Assembly (NCBI GenBank): GCA_033807775.1
Contig: CM066314.1
Span: 93,102,929-93,166,928, forward strand
Length of the DNA: 64,000 bases
Reading direction: 5' to 3'
Source: Saussurea involucrata
Taxonomy: Eukaryota; Streptophyta; Magnoliopsida; Asterales; Asteraceae
The translations under genes were made by a program, and so were the position numbers. Within the stretch, counting starts at the first letter, position 1. Every line of letters starts with the position of its first letter. The notes beneath the pieces were generated by a model that saw only the letters and a program-made list of their open reading frames with translations, had not been told where the DNA came from and did no database searches. Shown piece after piece: positions 1 through 10,130 of this stretch.

Positions 1-983
1 ACAGTATATATGACCTTGTCGATTTTGGAGATTGAGTAGACTTCTTTGACAGGCTTGGGTGTTGTTCTGGAGAAGATACTTTCGAGCTCAGAGCGGAGGT
101 TTGGATCTTGAATGGATGGTGGCAGAGGCTCTCTGGTAGTTCTGTTGTACAGATATCTGTACACGACTTCTTTCATTTGTCGTGGAGGTGCACTAGGTGG
201 AGGCATGGGTCTGCGCAGAGCATCCAGTTGATTATTTATTTGCTTCACTCGATCTTTTGTAGGTTTTGCCTTCGGATCTAGAACATGTATATTTGACAGA
301 GGGGTGACACCGAAAGCCCAGTCTTCTTCTTCTGGCTTTGGTGTCACATATGCATCAAAGGAACTCTTCATCAGCTTCTCTATGGGTTGATGCTTTGGCT
401 TCTTCTGTTGTGGTTCCTCAGTCAATATTCCATTGCCTTTATCTTTTGCCCTGGGCGGTTCTGCTTGGGTTGCCTCTGATGGTTTTAACTGTTGAGCTTC
501 TGAGGACTTAGTTGTAGGTGTTTCAGTAGGATTTGCGTGGGTTGCCTCTGTTGGATTTGACACTTGTGTTTCTGAGGTATTGATTGGGGATGTGGGTTTG
601 GTTGGTGAGGATTCTACTGATTTGCTCAGATATTTTCTTTTGTGAGCAATGGATTTGGTCCTGGTTATGGGTGTGGGAGATGGGGGTTTTGTTGTTTCAG
701 CTTCTGGTGTAGGGGATGGTAGTTTTGGTTCTTCTAGGGTTTTTGGTGTAGGGGGTTTGTCTTCTTCGGAAGATGTGAGGATTTGAAATTTTTCACGGGT
801 TGGCACATCTTCTCCGAATACAGAGGTTGTTTCCACAGAGGTGGGTATTGCCTCTGTGGATTCAGGTACTTGGGTTTGGGTTGGAAATTCTTTAGGGTTT
901 GTTTCCACAGAGGTGGTTGTTGCCTCTGTGGTCTTTTGTTGGGTTTCTCCTTGGGTTTGAGTTGGAGGAGCCTGGGATATGGG
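1..983 (-). pseudogene. Env-like gene of element C, C-terminal segment
   Basis: Minus-strand continuation of the env-like reading frame beyond a nonsense TAA at 984-986. It encodes a low-complexity Pro/Thr/Glu/Lys-rich stretch (about 280-980), then a more ordered segment (about 1-280) matching the D env-like C-terminus around residues EVVYRYLYN and SKIDKVIY. It runs off the left edge of the window. No signal peptide or membrane segment is seen. Function is unknown; the name env-like refers only to position after pol. Confidence 0.6.
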
Positions 984-2069
984 TTATGCGGAGATTGGCG
1001 GTGGTGCAGGTAACCCTTTGCTTGCAGCTTTGTCTTGTGTCCCTTTCTCCCCCTCAGGATGATCTAATGAATCGTCAGAATCATCATCAAAGTCGTCCTG
1101 ACCCTTTTCCTTTGTACCCTCTGCTCTGCACGAAGCTTCTGGCTTCTTCTGTGGAGTGGCACCTGCGTCTATTAGTTTTGCACATACGTCATCACAGAGA
1201 CCAAGGAGACTGTGAACCTCTGCCTCTGTGTTGTAGCGCCTTTTGCCGACACTTTTTCGGAAGTCCTTGACATAATTGGCGTTGGCAGCAGTGAAGGCTT
1301 TGATGAGCTCTGTTACTTGGTCGATTACCCCTTGTCCAAGTTCTGTTAGCTGAGCTCTTGTCATGTAGTCGGATGGTTTCATGGCCAGAGTCTCCCTTGT
1401 TGTTTGTTCTTGAACTTGCTCTAAGGCCTTCTTCAAGTCTTCTGGTGTAAGGCCAGCAGGGGTTGAGGATTGTTCTTTCAGCTTTTCCAGCAAGTCTTTG
1501 ACAGACCTTTGGAAGGCAGAGGTTGTGGCTTTCTTAAACTCAGCAGCAGCATAGGTGGCAGAGGTTGTAGCAGTTGACTTCATCTGGGCTAAGGCATTTT
1601 GCACCTCTGTGGACATATTGTCCATTTTGGTGTTCAGATCAGTAATGACCCTGGAAGTTGTATCTGCAAAAGAATCAAAGGAGCTTTTCAACTCCTTCAA
1701 CGTATTGTCCACAGAGGTGACAAGGGTTTGGAACTCATCCCTTGAGACTTGTGAACTTGGTGTAACCTCTGGGGGAACACATTCTTCCCCAGAGTGAGTC
1801 CCTATTCCTTGGACACCTTCTTTCGCCCTTGTTTGTACGTTGGGGGCGGAAGGATTTCCTTCTGACCCTTGAGTAGAGGTTTTTGAGGCCTCATTCTCTA
1901 CAGAAGTTCTGATAAGGACATTGTCTTGATCCACTCCAGAGGTGGGTACAAGAGTATCCTTATGTTGACTCGGAGACTTGTCTAGAGTCTCACCGTCTTT
2001 GTGCACTCTAAGCTCCTCTGAAGAGCTTTTTGGATCTATGTGTGTGTGTGTGCGTGTCAGAGGAAACAA
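984..2069 (-). pseudogene. Env-like gene of element C, middle segment
   Basis: An open stretch of 361 codons matching the middle of the env-like part of the element D gag-env fusion (shared TLDKSPSQ, VSRDEFQTLVTSV, and the acidic DDDSDDSLD tract near the end). The region around residues 105-260 has the regular spacing of a helical or coiled-coil protein (LKELKSSFDS, MDNMSTEVQNALAQMKS). It lies in a different frame from the upstream piece 2008-3471; the break falls in a TG repeat at 2039-2057. It ends at a TAA where D has a Glu codon. Non-functional. Confidence 0.65.
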
Positions 2070-3471
2070 ATTCCTCTATTGGGATGTCTGTTGTGATATG
2101 TGGCAATTGATCACTAACTAAGGGTAAGTCCTTTTGAGAGGACTCCCCTGGATTAGTTTCCCCGGCTAATGTTGGCACAGAGGTAGAAAGAGTTACCTCT
2201 GCCCAGTCAGTTTGGGTTGGGGTAGATCCGTGCTGCTCTTTTTCAATAACATCTTTTGCCACTAGACTGGCGATGTTAGAAGTGTTGGTTGCACTGGGAG
2301 TTGGTTGGGGATGTGTGCCTCTTCTTACTACGGCATCTTTTCTAGATTCTTCCGCTGTTGAGCATCCTACCACTACTTCACCATCTATTGTCTCAGCCTC
2401 TTTCTCTGCTCTATAGCCCACGACTTCTACCCTAACTTCTGGGCTTTTTCCTAGCGAATCATAGCATGGATGAGTCCCAATCAGAGCTTGTACGTGAGGG
2501 TGATAAAGACCTTCTCTTAGTTGGTCATTTTCCTCTTCATCAGTTTCGACCATATCCTCTGTAGTAGCTGCTTTCTCTGGACTTCTTCTTAGGACGTCAT
2601 ATCCGGGTTGGGTGAAGGGGTTATGTAGTATTTCTGGATTCGCAGACTGAATATTTTGTAGGGTTTGGTCATCCTCATCCAAGTTAGAAGAGATTCTGAA
2701 ATCTGGTGCTTCTGTTGAATGATGAGATAGGGCCTCTGAGTTCCATCCAGAAGGGTCTAAAGAGTCAGCAATTCCGGGTTGTTGGAGGAATGCAGAAAAG
2801 TAACCCTGATCTTCTGCATAATGGATTGGAGTTGGGGATTGCAGAGGTTGGTCATGGGTTTCTTCTGCTATTTCTCCTTCCTCTGTGATTGGCTCCAGAG
2901 GTGTGAAGGGCTTCTTAGATTTCTTCTTGTGTTTCCTTCGCTTTGGTTTGGGAGCACCCTCCTCTGAGGACTTGTGTTTTCTTTTCTTCTTCTTTTCCTT
3001 CGGAGGAGGGGGAGGTGCAGAGGATTCAACCACTGTTTCTGCTGGAGGGGTTTGATCGGTTTGTTGGGCAACACTGGTAGAGGTTCCTTTTGTAGATTTC
3101 CTTTTCTCGTGAGCTTTCTTCTTCTTTGGAATGGTTGTAGAGGTTTTGCTCTTTGAGACAGAGGTTTCTAATTTCCATCTCTGACGACGGAAATTCTCCT
3201 GAATCTTTTCATGTTTACCCAAGGCCGCTGCCCATTCTTCATCACTCATTTTCACAACTACCTTATCTCCTACAGAGGCTCCTAGACACGTGGGTGTCAC
3301 TGGACTCGGTTCAGGAGTCCGGTGAACGCGTATATATGCTAGCTTAAGTTCTTCATCAGTTGCGTATCCTAGAAGGTCTTTCGATAGAGGTCTACAGAAG
3401 TCGTACCCATCTTCATGTTCTGTTGGGGTGTTCTTTGCCATGGGGTAGGTTTTGACAGTTGGTCTTTCCAT
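2008..3471 (-). pseudogene. Env-like gene of element C, 5' segment, cut by element B
   Basis: 487 codons open on the minus strand. The first 110 residues correspond to the end of the D env-N protein (WPME..., CRPLSK, HRTPEPSP). They are followed by Lys-rich clusters (KKKKAHEKRKS near 120, KEKKKKRKHKS near 160) that look like nuclear-localisation or nucleic-acid-binding basic patches, then acidic low-complexity sequence. The apparent ATG is an internal Met: the codons before it are separated by insertion of the element B LTR at 3477. This segment preserves the middle of the env-like gene (about 230 residues) that is missing from every copy in D. Confidence 0.7.
2039..2057. repeat. (TG)n microsatellite at a frameshift
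   Basis: Seven TG units, then CGTGT. On the coding strand it gives a Thr-His run. The upstream env-like frame runs through it to a nearby stop while the downstream frame opens here, so slippage in the repeat probably caused the frameshift. Confidence 0.8.
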
Positions 3472-3510
3472 AGGCCTGTTGGTCCCGAAGGGCTATACAA
3501 GTTTGTAGAA

Positions 3511-3525
3511 GGGGGGGGGGGGGGG
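3511..3525. repeat. Poly-G run (15 G) in LTR B
   Basis: Fifteen consecutive G on the plus strand, so poly-C in the LTR transcript sense, near the U5 end. Such runs are unstable and error-prone in sequencing; length should be treated as approximate. Confidence 0.8.
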
Positions 3526-3760
3526 TTGAATACAAACACACAGATTTTACTTTTCTAAATTGTTTATTGATAAATCATTAACAATTTACAGCTTGTTGCG
3601 GAACAAGATTAAGGATAAACCTAAATCTAAACAAGTTGGAACACTAAGTTTCTTGCACTAAGAAAGAGAAGGAAATTACTAATAATAACCTATCTCAAGA
3701 TAAGAAGGATGAACTTGTCCAGAGTTAGCAAGTTACTTCAAAATGAAGTGAGTTCTTCTT

Positions 3761-3811
3761 CTTATATACTGCATGCATTTAATGCATTGCAGTTTACACT
3801 TTACACGTGGC
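3761..3811 (-). promoter_or_regulatory. LTR B promoter: TATA box and G-box/ABRE
   Basis: On the minus strand TATATAAG (3761-3768) lies 35 bp downstream of GCCACGTGT (3803-3811), which is a strong plant G-box/ABRE core. The spacing fits a U3 promoter, with the transcript starting about 30 bp below the TATA. ABA- or light-responsive control is an inference from the motif only. Confidence 0.6.
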
Positions 3812-4449
3812 GGCAGCTGATTGGTTGCATGTCATTGACCTTTGTTGACAACCTTAGTAGCCGCATGTTTGAATAGTGTAGTATCAGAGTGGTTGTACGA
3901 TTTCAGACAATAAGGAGGTTCTTTTCTAACATATCGTACGGAGTCGTGCAAGGGTGGTTAAGACAAAAGTACTTTGTACGGAGGACTTCATGATCAGCTT
4001 TTCGTTGATTCAACGGTTTATCATTCTAAATCAGCGAATGATAAAGTTCAGCGATAGCTGAAGTCGTGTACTTGATACTTCACGTTGAGTGGACAAATCT
4101 GAGTCTTTGCTGATCCGCATCAGTTCATTAGGAGACTTGTCGATGGTTCTTGAGCTTGATCTTCGACTTCAGCGTAGAACCTATGTTGACGTGAAACTTG
4201 TCTTTAGAGATCATAAGTAAACAATTAACTTATCAGCGATCGCCATAAGGACTGAACAGACTCAGAGCATTACGGTGAACAGTGTTCGCTGGATGTTTAA
4301 TCTAAAGAGCGAGAGTTCCTATCAGCGGTACTGTAAGATCTTAGTACTTATCAGCGATAGTGAAACTCTGATACATATTCTTTACTTACAATTTTCACTA
4401 AGTATATAAGAGAGGGTCATTATCAAATCACTGAGGGTTTGGATCAACA

Positions 4450-4461
4450 ATCTCCCCCTAT
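4450..4461 (-). other. Polypurine tract of element B
   Basis: On the minus strand TAGGGGGAGAT directly precedes the LTR start, the position of the plus-strand DNA primer in copia elements. The following 4462-4719 shows no coding sequence. Confidence 0.75.
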
Positions 4462-4719
4462 TGGATTATGATATAGCAACGGAGAAAATTGCTATATAAT
4501 GAAAACATAAGGATAAAAAGAACTCATAAAATATTTGTCCCTTTTACTGTTTTCTGGGATCTTTTCTGTACTGATGGAGTAAAGTACTTTCGCTGAAATC
4601 TTTCTTTAAACTTTGAATCAGATTACAAAAGGAAATGGAAAGATTACAAGTACAAGCGAAATAAATTACAAGTACAAAAGAATAACTGATACAATAGAAG
4701 AATAAGGCGTCCTATCAGT

Positions 4720-5232
4720 TTATAAAGGTTCTTCCTTAATGAGAAGTTCATCAAGGGTCTTTGATGTGGGGATCATCCAGTCAGGGACCTTTACTCCTTG
4801 ATTCTTTTTGTTCAACGCTTCTTCAAAAATCAAGGGTTTAAGATGTCGTGCCTGAATGTCGTTTTTGAAGTCACACCAGTAGATGAGATCTTTCAGCTGT
4901 TCTATGGGAGTGATGGGAAGTTCAGAGATACGTTGAAAACGCTTTCGTCCATCCCAGTCAATAAAGAATATCCCGTAGGGTTTGCTTAAGACTTTCCCAG
5001 GGATGAAAGTCTCATCAGGAGGAAGAGATGTGTTAAGTGCAGAAAGGTCAGGTTCTGGACCAAGGACTTCATCAAGAGAAAAACCAATACCTGTTTCGTC
5101 TCGTATACGAGGACCATCATCTGAAGATTTAGACCTTTTCTTTGCAGAGGCCCTTCTTTTCTGACTTTCGAGAGGAGGAGGAGGAGGAATATCCACACAA
5201 GAAGAGACTAAGTCGATCTGTTTGTTTATCAC
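4720..5232 (-). pseudogene. Env-like gene of element B, C-terminal end
   Basis: 170 codons open, with a basic cluster (KRRASAKKRSKS, residues 25-36), then a compact, more ordered C-terminus with aromatic residues (GIFFIDWDGRKRF; LKDLIYWCDF). This is the last coding piece before the 3' UTR and LTR. It follows 5260-5793 after a short gap containing a stop. The family is unknown to me. The equivalent position in D is 21504-21920, which has a similar make-up (charged, ordered, no membrane segment). Confidence 0.5.
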
Positions 5233-5259
5233 CTTTTCAACATGATCCTTGTACTTAGA

Positions 5260-5793
5260 CTAAGACTTCTGGATGGCTAATCTGATCTCCAACCATTCAG
5301 AGAGACCGTACTTCATGATGGCTTCAGCATAGAATTTTTCGTACTGTCCATTCTCTCTGAATATCTCGATTTCAGCGATTGAAACTTTGAGGGTTGATCT
5401 TCCAGCGATGAGTACCTTGATGATTCTGGCAGGTCGATATCTGAAGTGTACCTTTTCTTTGCACCAGATTAAGGTAGATTGAGACACAATTCTCTTTTCT
5501 TCAACGATCTTCTTGGCATCTTCCCATAGCTGACGTTGAACTTCGATTGGAGTTCTTTTCAGCTTGGGGTCTTTCACTGATTGTTGAGTAAGCCGGATGG
5601 CGAGTTTTCTGTCTTTTTCTTCAGCTTCCCTTCTTTCAGCGATTAGACGTTCAACTCTGAGGTGATCCTTGTATTCCTTTTGAGAAAGTTTGAACTTTGG
5701 AGGAATAGAAGGAAGTTGATCACGCTTCAGAATGATTCGCTGAGCCTCGAACTTCTTTATTATCTCTTCTATTCTTTCTGATCCTCTTCACTT
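5260..5793 (-). pseudogene. Env-like gene of element B, segment before the C-terminus
   Basis: Open frame from a TGA near 5793 to 5258; the first ATG is only at 5577, but the reading frame upstream (IIKKFEAQRIILKRDQLP and on) is clearly coding, very charged and probably a long helix. Residues such as WCKEKVHFRYRPARI and YGLSEWLEIRLAI mark a folded part. The next upstream piece (about 5800-5960, Pro/Glu-rich) is in another frame, so a frameshift lies near 5795. Part of one long env-like gene, not separate genes. Confidence 0.5.
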
Positions 5794-5972
5794 GGTTTTT
5801 GAGGAACCAAGGAAGGTCTGTTTGTATGAGAGAGCATCTGTTCTTCAGGTTCATCAGTCTCAGAGATCAAATCCAAGACTGGGATTATTTCTTCAGCGTT
5901 GGGAGCTGGGATTATTGTTGGTGAAGTCGCAGCTGTAGGAACTTCAGCGATATTCTCAAACAGGGGAGAGGA

Positions 5973-6113
5973 CTAGCTGAAACACATCGATCGTACGAGT
6001 AAGAACTTGGGTAGAACAGAGATAGAGAAAGAATGTGGTTGTGTATAGAAGTTGTGGAGAGGAGAGCTGAATGTGTATAGATAGAGGAGGGATGAGTGTA
6101 AGATTTAGTGTAC
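5973..6113 (-). other. Candidate GT-AG intron in the env-like gene of B
   Basis: On the minus strand CAG/GTACAC at 6113 and TTTCAGCTAG at 5973 bound 141 nt of pyrimidine-rich DNA without a useful reading frame. Removing it joins the frame ending ISLPKPVCQ to the frame beginning SSPLFENIAE in phase. Size and composition suit a plant intron. A second possible acceptor AG lies 4 nt earlier but would hit a stop. No transcript evidence is available here. Confidence 0.4.
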
Positions 6114-6289
6114 CTGACAAACTGGCTTTGGAAGCGAGATCGTCAGATTGTCATTGTCTTCAGCGACACCTTTTCCTTTGGCCTATTCAGCTTCAGAGCT
6201 GAAGGCTTTGATTTGGTCCGCTCCCCTGAAGGTTCGTTTATCACGATCCCTTTAAGAGCTGTAGTCCTCTGAGTAAGCTTAACGATAAA

Positions 6290-6322
6290 GGAGTCATCAT
6301 CATCATCATCGTCATCATCATC
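6290..6322. repeat. (CAT)n repeat coding poly-Asp
   Basis: Near-perfect CAT/CGT triplets on the plus strand, GAT on the coding strand, giving a poly-Asp tract in the intact frame of the env-like gene of B. Confidence 0.7.
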
Positions 6323-6815
6323 GTTCTTTGGAGAAGATGATGGTTCATCATCAGATAAGTCGATGGCTTCTTCATCTTCAGCTTCAGATTCAGATTCTTC
6401 AGCATCTTCTTCGAGTTGCTCCCCCTCAGATACAGAGGTAAGCTTCTAGGTTCCCTCAGGGTTTTCATCTCCCTGAGGTCCAACAGTTGTTTCTTCATTT
6501 GTCTTCTCACCCTCTTCAGTAAGGGTGAGGTCTTCAATCTTATCCCCCTTGATAAATTCATCATGGGAAGGTCTTCAGAGTTCTTCTCCCCCCCTTCCTC
6601 ATGATGAGTGGGGGAGGAATGTGATGATTCAGCAGTTGGCTTTGGTTCCCTGTCTTCTTGGCCAGGGATCCCCATGTAATTTTCAGTCTCTACTACTCTG
6701 TCTTCTAGGCCAGTAATAGCAGGAGTGATCTTCAAGAGTTCAGCACGATCCGCCGTAGTAAAATGCGTCGGTGCAGGGGCAGGGGCGGTCATGTTGTTCA
6801 GGATATGCTGCATTA

Positions 6816-6918
6816 TTGTCTTCATTGAAGTCACGTCAGTCTTTATTGAATTGACGTCAGTCTTCACAGAACTCATGTCAGTCTTTACTGAACCGACTTC
6901 AGTCTTTACAGCAGACAT
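6816..6918 (-). repeat. 21-bp repeats coding coiled-coil heptads
   Basis: About five diverged 21-base units, each carrying GTCAGTCTT or GACTTCAGTC on the plus strand, equal to one 7-residue turn pair in the protein. Growth by whole heptads keeps the coiled-coil register. Confidence 0.7.
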
Positions 6919-8004
6919 ATCTCCTTCGACTTTTCCAACTGATGTCTTCAGCGTTGTGACCTCGCTGGACATGGATTGAACTGATGTTTTGATAGAGAGG
7001 TAGTCTGTGTAGATGTCAGCGAGAACTTTGGCAAAGTTGCTGAGACTTTTATCAACCTTCTCGAAGTCAGCTTTGGAGGCTTTCTCTTCAACCACTGTTG
7101 TCAGCTTTGTGAGATTCTCTCCAGCGTTTGTTACAGCTGAAGAGTTGTCTGAGAGAGTAGTGGTGAGACCTGTCAGCTTTGTCTCTAGGTTCTTCAGAGA
7201 GGCGTTGATGTCTCCCAAATTAGGACCTGTAACATATAAGTACTTGTGAACAGAGGAAAGCTCAGAAGTTTGGGGTTCAGTTACAATGTATATGGGTTGG
7301 TGTATACCTGCAGGAGGATTGGTGAATTCATCAAAATCTCTGTGTCCTGAGAAGAGTTCCATGTCGTCGGCTAGAGTGCGTGTACGCATGGTCATCTCTG
7401 CAGGTCCTACATCCATCATTCCTTGAAGAGTATCAGCTTTAGCTTCTGGAGGAATGACAGGTGCTCCAGTGTTCGTGGTGACAACTGGATTAGAGTCCAA
7501 TGGAGTAGAGAGAGGAATGAAGGTTGAGAATGTTGGTTGGGTGCGGGGTTCAGCGTTGGATCCGCTGAGAATTGCTTCTTCAGTCTGTGGAGATACTGAA
7601 GGAGGTTGGGTAGATTCCAAGTTTATAACCTCAGCGTTTAGAGACGCTGAAGCTGGGATGGAATGGGTGGCTTGTTCAGCTGTGGCAGAGCGTACCACTG
7701 AACTTTCTTTCAACTCTTTAAGATGAGCTGAGGAGTCTTCAGCATGAGATTGCTGGGGTTGCTCCTTGGTTTTCTTAGTTCTTTTGGAACTAAGTTGGGT
7801 AGAATAGTGTTTCCTTTTATGAGAAGGAATGGAGGTTGCAGCTTGGGTATCAGCGATGGGTTTGTCCGCTGAAGGAGCTGCAGAAGTCGAAGAAGTAGGG
7901 TTGAGAACAGTTAAGAGTGTAGAAAGACGTACCTCGTTTTCCACTGGTTTGAAGTCGAGTACCTTAGGGCTAACCTGAGAGAGTTTCAGGTCACCCTCTT
8001 TTGG

Positions 8005-8832
8005 TTAGTTGTCCTTCAGGCCTGTTTGGAAGACGGCGCTGATGAATCTTGGATATGGAACCCATGGAGATCGGTCAGCGGCAGAGTCTACTTTGAGTAC
8101 CAGATCATCGTAGATTATCAATGCCCAGTCTATATGAAGACCTTTCAGCAAAGCATATCCCATTGCTTGCTGAGGTTGAGCGGCTTGATCAGAGGAGCCG
8201 GTCTTTGCAGTCATGCAGCTTATCAAGTGAGCGAAGATGAAGTTCATCTCGCTGGGCATTTTTGACTTCTTGATGAGGGTCAGCTTCTTCTCAGGCTTCT
8301 TGTCCCTCCCAGTTTCCCAAACATAGTCCATTGCATCAAAAAATGCAGTGTTGGCTTCCCTATCTGAGTGTTTCTTGTGGTCAGGGAGGGGAACAAAAGG
8401 TTTTTCTTTTGTGGCGATGGGAAGGCTCAGGGCTTTGCGGATAATGGCAGGGGTGATCTTTATAGTGCCATAATCAGTATCATAGAGGATGCAGTCAATT
8501 GTCTTTGAGGAGTCTTTGGTTGATGGTAGCTGAGAGTGTCTGGCAGAATACCAGAACTGAGATAGCAGTAGCTGATGTGCAGGAGGTGTTATGGTCAGGG
8601 CTGTAGAGAGGCAACCGTTTTTCAGGAAATTCACAGCATCATTCAGATGTGTGACTTGCTTTCGAGGAGGAAACTCGAGAAGCGCATAGAGGTTGTTGGT
8701 TTTTGTCCAATCAAGTTCTTCAAGAGTGAACTTGACCTGATGAGCCTTGATGATTTCTAATTCCTCAGCAGCAGCAGCAGCAGTATTTTCAGCGGTGGTG
8801 TTCTTAGCAGTGGAAATGTCAGTAGATGCCAT
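8005..8832 (-). pseudogene. Env-like gene of element B, N-terminal domain
   Basis: 275 codons from an ATG in a good plant context (AGAAATGGC) to a single TAA, beyond which the frame stays open into 7944-6241. After an Ala-rich start it has a compact domain of about 200 residues (HQLLLSQFWYSARHSQLP; AIIRKALSLPIATKEKP; MNFIFAHLISCMTAKTGS; MGYALLKGLHIDWALIIYDD). The order of motifs parallels the D env-N domain (LNQFWQSCRFD...; LGLKKYAEQPTDDE; LFSILNRCLTGKIGSIDQSSHQ), so both belong to the same family despite low identity. I recall such domains being labelled 'putative plant transposon protein', but cannot check that. No signal peptide or membrane span. Confidence 0.6.
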
Positions 8833-8834
8833 TT

Positions 8835-9227
8835 CTGTATTATCAGTTCAACCAAAGATTAACAAATAAGAATAATCTTAACGTGGAAAGATTTTCCAAT
8901 AAGATGGTTCAAATTTTATCCATTTCATTCAGACAAAAATGTGTTAATGAAGATTAGGGTTTTTCTTGGTTTTGAAAAGGAAATGCAAACCCAATAAAAA
9001 ATCTTGTTTTCCAGTTTCCTTTGAGAATTAGGATTCTGGAAAAACGTATGAAGAACAAGTTTAAGATTTTGCGTTTAAACTTGAAGAACAACCATGAAAG
9101 GTTGTGTTCATAAAACCATGAAAGAAATGATTTCATTTTTGAAAAAGTTCTTTTGTTTGATCTTGTAAAACAAAGAATAAGATCATAAACAAGTTTTAAG
9201 AAACAAGTAAATAACAGAAATATTAAC
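8835..9227 (-). other. Candidate 5'-UTR intron before the env-like gene of B
   Basis: On the minus strand a CAG/GTTAAT donor (9227) follows a TTCTTC-rich stretch, and an ATACAG/AA acceptor (8835) lies 2 nt before the ATG. The 393 nt between are AT-rich and non-coding. With the TATA at 9355-9362 this makes a gene-like leader: first exon of about 100 nt, intron, ATG. Inference from sequence only. Confidence 0.35.
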
Positions 9228-9354
9228 CTGGTTCATTGAAGAAGAAGAAGAAGAACAGTTTCTGGAAATTTGATAGCTTGAAATGCAACAGTAAATCTTT
9301 CTTGCTTGGAGGAGAAGTTTTCCGCGTAAAGGAAAAATATAAACCCAGAATGTG

Positions 9355-9423
9355 TTTATATAGTGAGATTAGAGAGAGAAAATCTTGAGCGGGAAAAGAT
9401 TTTCATCATGACACGGACACGTG
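9355..9423 (-). promoter_or_regulatory. Possible internal promoter of the env-like gene of B
   Basis: Minus-strand TATATAAA (9355-9362) with CACGTG (9418-9423) 55 bp upstream and further ACGT cores near 9450-9480. It lies in the spacer between pol and the env-like gene, not in an LTR. A and D have a comparable arrangement before their env-like genes. Confidence 0.4.
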
Positions 9424-9813
9424 TTTGCATTTTATTGGAAGGTAAACGAAACGTGCAAACGTGTGTCAGAAAAAGAACGTGTCGGGGCTTATCCGTTGCA
9501 ATGACGTCACAAATGTCCTTTCATATTCTTGGATGTCTCTGAGGTTTTGAAAAACTCAGGGACACTTTTGAAAACATGAAGCACTGAATAGAAATATCAG
9601 TGTTGGTTTTAGAAATTTCAAAGTATCTCTGATTAAGAAAGAGATATTCAACGATGCAACTTGTCTTGAAATCTTGCATTCACATGCGATTGTCAGTGAT
9701 AGAAAAACATACATTGATATCAGCAAATCAAGTTTATTCAGAGAGAAATGATTGAATGGGTTATACAAGTTGATTTTATCCTATCGCTGATCAAATGTGA
9801 ACCGCTGAAGATT
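9424..9813. other. Pol to env-like spacer of B, no gene
   Basis: Non-coding on both strands as far as I can see. It holds ACGT-core motifs near its low end and AT-rich sequence elsewhere. Unlike A and D, I see no clear repeated polypurine tracts here. Confidence 0.5.
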
Positions 9814-10005
9814 TTACTCTTCATAGTTCAGCATTCCAAGCTCGCTGATGAGAAAGTTAAATCTTGTCTCATCAAGAGGTTTGGTGAACAGATCAGCTAA
9901 CTTATAATCAATTGGGATAAAGTGAAGTTCTATATCACCATTCATCACATGATCTCTGATAAAATGATACCTGATTTCAATGTGTTTTTTCTTTGAGTGA
10001 AGCAC
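9814..10005 (-). pseudogene. RNase H C-terminus of element B pol
   Basis: 63 residues with the standard copia RNase H ending (HSKKKHIEIRYHFIRDHV; ELHFIP; LADLFTKPLDE). It continues the pol frame after a frameshift near 10180 and a stop near 10065, between which the expected AEAEY-type motif region can be recognised in another frame. Confidence 0.85.
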
Positions 10006-10130
10006 TGGATTGTTGGCTACAGCGATGGCACTTGTGCTGTCGCAATAGATTGGAATATTTGAGAGCTATAGGTCATAGTCCAGTAGTTGATTTCTCATCC
10101 ACATGACTTGAGAACAACAGCTTCCAGCAG

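Larger units (their letters stand above)
1..3476 (-). mobile_element. Element C: Sirevirus-like Ty1/copia remnant, env-like 3' part
   Basis: Decayed env-like gene of a copia element read on the minus strand. Its pieces align by eye with the env-like gene of element D: the N-terminal block with D env-N (shared CRPLSK and HRTP.PSP motifs), the middle with D env-C (TAEE.RKD, PTPSAT.TSN, VSRDEFQTLVTSV), and the last 300 bases with the D C-terminus (EVVY.YLY). It stops abruptly at 3476 where the LTR of element B begins, so its gag, pol and 5' half lie outside the window. The DNA is rich in CAGAGG/CCTCTG, as in A and D. Confidence 0.85.
3477..4449 (-). repeat. 3' LTR of element B (973 bp)
   Basis: On the minus strand it begins TGTTGATCC and ends CGGGACCAACA, the TG...CA ends of an LTR. 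A purine-rich tract lies immediately upstream (4450-4461) and the interrupted env-like gene of C lies downstream. It contains a TATA box with a G-box, a 15-G run, and at least six TCAGCG/CGCTGA sites in about 430 bases (3950-4380). The matching 5' LTR is not in the window. Confidence 0.88.
6241..7944 (-). pseudogene. Env-like gene of element B, central coiled-coil segment
   Basis: 567 codons open. Residues about 1-230 are Ser/Thr/Pro-rich and low in complexity. About 240-395 are strongly helical with heptad spacing, including back-to-back 7-residue repeats of the type S-V-K-T-D-hydrophobic-S near 345-380, as in trimeric or dimeric coiled coils. The true frame changes near 6520-6600: after that the translated Met/Leu-rich tail is an artefact, and the adjacent frame gives an acidic tail with a poly-Asp run. 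It continues in the same frame from 8005-8832 across one TAA, so both are one gene. Confidence 0.55.

Noticed and set aside
783..1270. Plus-strand open frames opposite the element C env-like gene
   Set aside because: They mirror the Pro/Thr/Glu-rich minus-strand coding sequence; compositionally odd (Cys/Phe/Leu-rich), no start context and no homology with other copies.
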